Source of the DNA: Agromyces protaetiae | GTDB lineage: Bacteria; Actinomycetota; Actinomycetes; Actinomycetales; Microbacteriaceae | Reading direction: 5' to 3' | Length of the DNA: 64,000 nucleotides | Assembly (NCBI RefSeq): GCF_030866785.1 | Contig: NZ_CP133018.1 | Coordinates: 2,976,001-3,040,000, forward strand | Shown: positions 60,568 to 64,000 of the stretch, one piece after another | Layout of the letters: the number at the start of each line of letters is the position of its first letter | How positions within the stretch are numbered: the first letter of the stretch is position 1 | The notes under the pieces: generated by a model | Seen by the model: the letters and a program-made list of their open reading frames with translations, nothing else | The model's database searches: none | Told to the model about the DNA's origin: nothing | Made by a program: the position numbers and the translations under genes

Positions 60568-62358
60568 CGGCACAGGCTCGTGCGCGAGCGGGATCCGCAC
60601 GGTCACGGTCGTGCCCGCGCCTTCGGGGCTGTCGATCTCGAACGATCCGCCGACCGCGTCGATCCGGTCGGCGATGCCGAGCATGCCCGAGCCGTGCTCG
60701 AGCGAGGCACCGCCGACGCCGTTGTCGCGGACCACGAGCACGAGCTCGTCGCCGACGACGTTCGCGCGCACCCAACCGCGCGTCGCACCCGAGTGCTTCG
60801 CGACGTTCGCGAGCAGCTCGGCGACGGCGAAGTAGGCGGTCGACTCGACGATCTCGGGCAGTCGCCCCTCGGCCTGCACGTCGATCTCGATCGGCACGGG
60901 GCACCGGCCGGCCAGTTCGGGCACGGCGAGCGCGAGCCCGCCGGCCGAGAGCAGGCTGGGGTGGATGCCGTGCGCGAGCTCGCGGAGTTCGCGGAGCCCC
61001 GCGGCGAGCTCGTCGATGGCCGCTTCGAGCGACGCGACGAGCGGCTCGTCACCCAGTTCGGCCGCGCGATCCGCGGCGAGCCGGAGCCGCATGCCGAGCG
61101 ACACGAGGCGTTGCTGTGCCCCGTCGTGCAGATCGCGCTCGATGCGCCGCCGGGCCTCGACGCCGGCCTCGACGATGCGCTGGCGCGACTGGCGCACGTG
61201 CTCGAGGGTACGCTCGATCTCGGATCTCAGCCGCCCGTTGTCGACCGAGAGCCTGAGTGCGCTCGAGACGCCGTCGAGCAGTCGCATGTTGTCCGTGAGC
61301 ACCCGATCGTGCCGGATGAGCGCGATCGGCACACCGAGCGGCGACGCGACCGGCAGCACGCTGTGGCTTCCGCGCGGATCGGCGTCCGCCGCCTCGATCG
61401 GCGTCCCTGCCGCATCGAAGTAGCCGGCGCGCTCCTCGTCCCACCAGTACACGCGCACCGATGCGTCGCGCAGCGTCCGCGCCAGCGACTCCGCCCAGAG
61501 ACCGCGGTCGGCGCCCTCACGCGTGATGCGCATGAGGTCGGCGACCCTCGCGCGCATGTTGCGGGCGTGCGAGATGCCGGCGACGAAGCTGACGGGCACC
61601 GACGCGATCGCGACGAGCGAGATCGTGCGGAGCACGGCGTCCGACGTGGTCTCCGCCGCGTAGGTCACGGCCTGCGCGGCGAGCGTCGTCGCCCACGCCA
61701 GCAGCGCGACGGGCATCAGGAATGCCACGGTGCGTGCCGGCACGCTCGCCCGCACCCACTTCACGAGCAGCCTTCCGGCGATGACGAGCGCCAGGCCGAC
61801 ACCGACGATCCGGTAGGCGTTGTCGATGAGCCCGAACAGCCAGGGCGCCTCGGTGACCTGGTAGGCGTTCGGCGCGCACGAACAGGTGTCGGGGCCCGGC
61901 GAGGCGAGCAGCAGCACCGCCAGCAGGTTCACGAGCGACGCGATGAGCGCGATGCCGGCGATCCACCGGTCGAACCGGCCGCCGAGCCGGCCGCGCGGGT
62001 AGACGAGCACCAGGATGCCCGTGATCACGGCCCAACCGAGGTCGACCCCGCGCACGATCGGCCAGAGCCAGCCGAGGTCGCCGATGACCTGGTAGATCGA
62101 CTGCGGGATCCAGAGCACCACGAACGCGATCATGAGGCGCGCGGGCAGGGGCGACGGCCCCGTCGCCCACGCGATGCCCGCGCACGCGGCGAACACGAGC
62201 GGCACCATGGCGTGCAGCGCGACATACGACCCCTCGTCGCGTTCGGACAGCGGCGTCGCGAGGTATCCGGTGACCTCCATCGCGAGGCTGAGCGCGACCG
62301 CCGCCGCGATGATCGCGGCGCGCAGCGCGATGCGCCGTTTCCGGCCGGGCGCCATCAT
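60547..62358 (-). CDS. Sensor histidine kinase (NarL/DesK type)
   Basis: 603 residues. About seven N-terminal membrane helices (residues 10-260), a GAF/PAS-like linker and a HisKA_3 box with H411 in RRRIERDLHDGAQQRLVSLGMRL. The ATPase domain has AVAELLANVAKHSGATRG and GVGGASLEHGSGMLGIADRIDAVGG. It phosphorylates the response regulator encoded 16 bases upstream. The multi-helix sensor suggests a membrane or envelope signal. Confidence 0.9.
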   Translation of the reverse strand: MMAPGRKRRIALRAAIIAAAVALSLAMEVTGYLATPLSERDEGSYVALHAMVPLVFAACAGIAWATGPSPLPARLMIAFVVLWIPQSIYQVIGDLGWLWPIVRGVDLGWAVITGILVLVYPRGRLGGRFDRWIAGIALIASLVNLLAVLLLASPGPDTCSCAPNAYQVTEAPWLFGLIDNAYRIVGVGLALVIAGRLLVKWVRASVPARTVAFLMPVALLAWATTLAAQAVTYAAETTSDAVLRTISLVAIASVPVSFVAGISHARNMRARVADLMRITREGADRGLWAESLARTLRDASVRVYWWDEERAGYFDAAGTPIEAADADPRGSHSVLPVASPLGVPIALIRHDRVLTDNMRLLDGVSSALRLSVDNGRLRSEIERTLEHVRQSRQRIVEAGVEARRRIERDLHDGAQQRLVSLGMRLRLAADRAAELGDEPLVASLEAAIDELAAGLRELRELAHGIHPSLLSAGGLALAVPELAGRCPVPIEIDVQAEGRLPEIVESTAYFAVAELLANVAKHSGATRGWVRANVVGDELVLVVRDNGVGGASLEHGSGMLGIADRIDAVGGSFEIDSPEGAGTTVTVRIPLAHEPVPLSDLAY

Positions 62359-62373
62359 GCCGTCAGTCTCCGC

Positions 62374-63042
62374 TCACCTCGCGCCGAGCAGGGTCAGCAC
62401 CGCGAGCACCCGGCGGTGGTGCTCGGGCGACTCTTCGAGGTCGAGCTTCTGCAGGATGCTCCGCACATGGGTCTCGACGGTCTTGAGGCCGAGGAAGAGG
62501 GTCTGCGCGATGCCGCCGTTCGAATAGCCCTGCGCCATCAGCTCGAGCACCGAGCGTTCGCGTTCGGTGAGCCGCGCGAGCGGGTCGTCGGCGCGCGTGC
62601 GGCGCACGAGCTGCTCGACGACCTCGGGGTCGACGACCGAGCCGCCGTCGGCGACGGTCTCGACCGCACGGACCAGCGTCTGCGGCTCGCTCACGCGCTC
62701 CTTCAGCAGGTATCCGGTGCCGCTGCCCGCACCCATGACCCGTAGCGCATACTCGGGCGTCGCGTACATCGACAGCAGCAGCACGCCGATCTTCGAACCC
62801 GAGGCCCGCAGCGACTCGAGCGCGACGATGCCCTCGTCGCGGAAGCTGGGTGGCATCCGGATGTCGAGGACCGCCACATCGATCTCGTCGGCGCGCACGA
62901 CCTCGAGCAGTTCGTCGCCCGTGCCGACCGACGCGACCACGTCGATGCCGCCGCCCTCGAGCACCTTCTGGATGCCCTCGCGGAGCAGCAGCGCGTCGTC
63001 GGCCACCGCCACCCTGAGCGGGGATCTCGTTCCGTCGGCCAT
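62374..63042 (-). CDS. NarL/LuxR-family response regulator
   Basis: 222 residues. Receiver domain with acidic pair D15-D16 and phospho-acceptor D60 in VAVLDIRMPPS. C-terminal LuxR helix-turn-helix LTERERSVLELMAQGYSNGGIAQTLFLGLKTVETHVRSILQKLDL. GGAG lies five bases before ATG 63042. First gene of the two-gene operon with the kinase. Its target is not known; the histidine kinase and secreted protein downstream are candidates. Confidence 0.92.
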   Translation of the reverse strand: MADGTRSPLRVAVADDALLLREGIQKVLEGGGIDVVASVGTGDELLEVVRADEIDVAVLDIRMPPSFRDEGIVALESLRASGSKIGVLLLSMYATPEYALRVMGAGSGTGYLLKERVSEPQTLVRAVETVADGGSVVDPEVVEQLVRRTRADDPLARLTERERSVLELMAQGYSNGGIAQTLFLGLKTVETHVRSILQKLDLEESPEHHRRVLAVLTLLGAR

Positions 63043-63232
63043 GGCCACTCCGTCTCGGTTGGACGCGCGCACGACCCCCGCAATCGGTCGCGGTATCTCG
63101 CGACTGTATCGCGTTCGACCCCCGGTCCGTGCACCCCGTTCAGGGGCCACACCGATGCGGCGGCCCGCACGGCGTGCCACGCTGGTCCTGCCCGCGGCGT
63201 GACCGTCGCCGCATGCACTCCGAGGAGCACGG

Positions 63233-64000
63233 ATGCCGCACGCCGCCGACGCCGCACGAGCACCACGTCCGATCGCGGTGCGGGCGGCCGCACCGGGGGT
63301 GCGGATCGACGAGCTGCTGCCCGAAGGCGCGCTTCCCGCGTCGGGTCGCACCCTGCGCGTCGCGCTCGCGATGCGCGGCGGCGTGAGCCTCGCGGTCTGG
63401 ATCGGCGGCGTCGCCGCCGAGCTGGATCTTCTGCGTCGCATCCGGCTCTTCGACGTCGGCGACGAGACCTGGGCGGTCGTCCCGACGACGCGCGGCGCCG
63501 ACCTGTCGCCGGCGGTCGAGGAACGGGTCGTCGTCTATGCGGGCCTGCTGGATCGGGCGGGGTACGACCGCGTCGAGATCGATCTGCTCGCGGGGGCCAG
63601 CGCCGGCGGGCTGAACGCCGTCGTCTACGCGGTCGCGCAGCGCGCGGGCGTCGCCCTCGACGGGTTGCTGCGCACCTGGGGGTCGGTCGGCGGCTTCTGG
63701 GGTCTGCTGCACGAACCGGGCACGTGGGGGCTCAGGGCGCCGCTGCGCGGCGAGGGCTACTTCCGGCGGCGGGTGTTCGCGGCGATCCGCGATCTGCATT
63801 CCTCGCCCGGCGGGCATCCCGACCTCGTGCCCGAGTACGTGAGCGTTGACCTCTCGGCGACCATGATCGATACGGCCGATCAGCTCGAGGAGGACGCCGC
63901 AGAGGGGCGTGGCCACTTCCGCTTCGTCGGCAGCGACGCCCACCATCTCGACAACCTCGTGCCGCGCCGCGGGGCGCTCGGCTACGAGGGCAAGGCGGCC
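63233..64000 (+). CDS. Patatin-like phospholipase (3' end beyond the window)
   Basis: At least 256 codons, open to the window end. Oxyanion-hole-type segment LRVALAMRGGVSLAVWIGGVAAELDLLRRI and nucleophile elbow LLAGASAGGLNAVVYA (G-x-S-x-G) mark a patatin/DUF3376-type lipid hydrolase. GAGGAG precedes ATG 63233. The catalytic Asp is expected beyond the end. Divergent from the response-regulator gene. Confidence 0.85.
   Translation, partial: MPHAADAARAPRPIAVRAAAPGVRIDELLPEGALPASGRTLRVALAMRGGVSLAVWIGGVAAELDLLRRIRLFDVGDETWAVVPTTRGADLSPAVEERVVVYAGLLDRAGYDRVEIDLLAGASAGGLNAVVYAVAQRAGVALDGLLRTWGSVGGFWGLLHEPGTWGLRAPLRGEGYFRRRVFAAIRDLHSSPGGHPDLVPEYVSVDLSATMIDTADQLEEDAAEGRGHFRFVGSDAHHLDNLVPRRGALGYEGKAA

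Overview
The window looks like chromosomal DNA of a very high-GC actinobacterium, most likely a member of the Microbacteriaceae (an Agromyces-like organism). The reasons are the G+C-rich third codon positions, frequent GTG and TTG starts, many apparently leaderless promoters, a MarP-type protease, an F420-type LLM oxidoreductase, a secreted AroQ-gamma chorismate mutase, cell-wall-binding-repeat proteins, and strong over-use of the word GAGGCATCC/GGATGCCTC. I see no transposase, integrase, CRISPR array, rRNA or plasmid origin. One tRNA-Lys(TTT) lies at 2214-2286.

Layout. 1-5.4 kb: short repeats, a PabC-like lyase, hypotheticals, the tRNA, an LLM oxidoreductase and a MarP-like protease. 5.4-9.5 kb: a galactose locus with an aldose-1-epimerase-like gene and a DeoR repressor facing galT-galK across two operator repeats. 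9.6-14.1 kb: a small secreted protein, an AraC/VOC pair, a UvrA2-like ATPase and a YbaK-type deacylase. 14.3-18.3 kb: a three-gene nonulosonate (sialic-acid-like) cluster. 18.3-20.7 kb: a second small secreted protein, a gamma-carbonic-anhydrase-like protein and an APC permease.

20.7-27.3 kb is the most unusual region. It holds five small lipoproteins, two near-identical PKD-like secreted proteins, one hypothetical gene and a secreted chorismate mutase. The layout records an old tandem duplication of about 4.5 kb whose copies have lost different genes. All five lipoprotein genes share one promoter layout: CTGTGGAKAR, exactly 27 nt, TANNNT, 6 or 8 nt, ATG.

27.5-30.2 kb: folD and glyA, glyA being preceded by a ZTP riboswitch; purU further on (34.2 kb) belongs to the same one-carbon metabolism. 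30.7-32.7 kb: a very long ECF sigma factor fused to a zinc finger, a membrane segment, a Glu-Pro spacer and an Ig-like domain. 32.8-37.3 kb: an MFS exporter, a YrdB-like protein, and a membrane protein divergent from a TetR regulator. 37.5-45.2 kb: a seven-gene operon for amino-sugar oligosaccharide uptake and breakdown (ROK repressor, binding protein, two permeases, GH3, ROK kinase, nagB). 45.5-46.7 kb: icd. 47.1-49.8 kb: a large LuxR ATPase regulator. 49.8-58.4 kb: an envelope polysaccharide locus (GT2 opposite nucleotide-sugar dehydrogenase, epimerase/decarboxylase, glmS paralogue, secreted deacetylase with wall-binding repeats). 58.3-64 kb: a lipoprotein, GNAT, an ATL protein, a third small secreted protein, a two-component system and the start of a patatin-like gene.

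The intergenic spaces carry several families of hairpin and inverted-repeat elements. They are described as repeats, because only some sit where a terminator would be expected.
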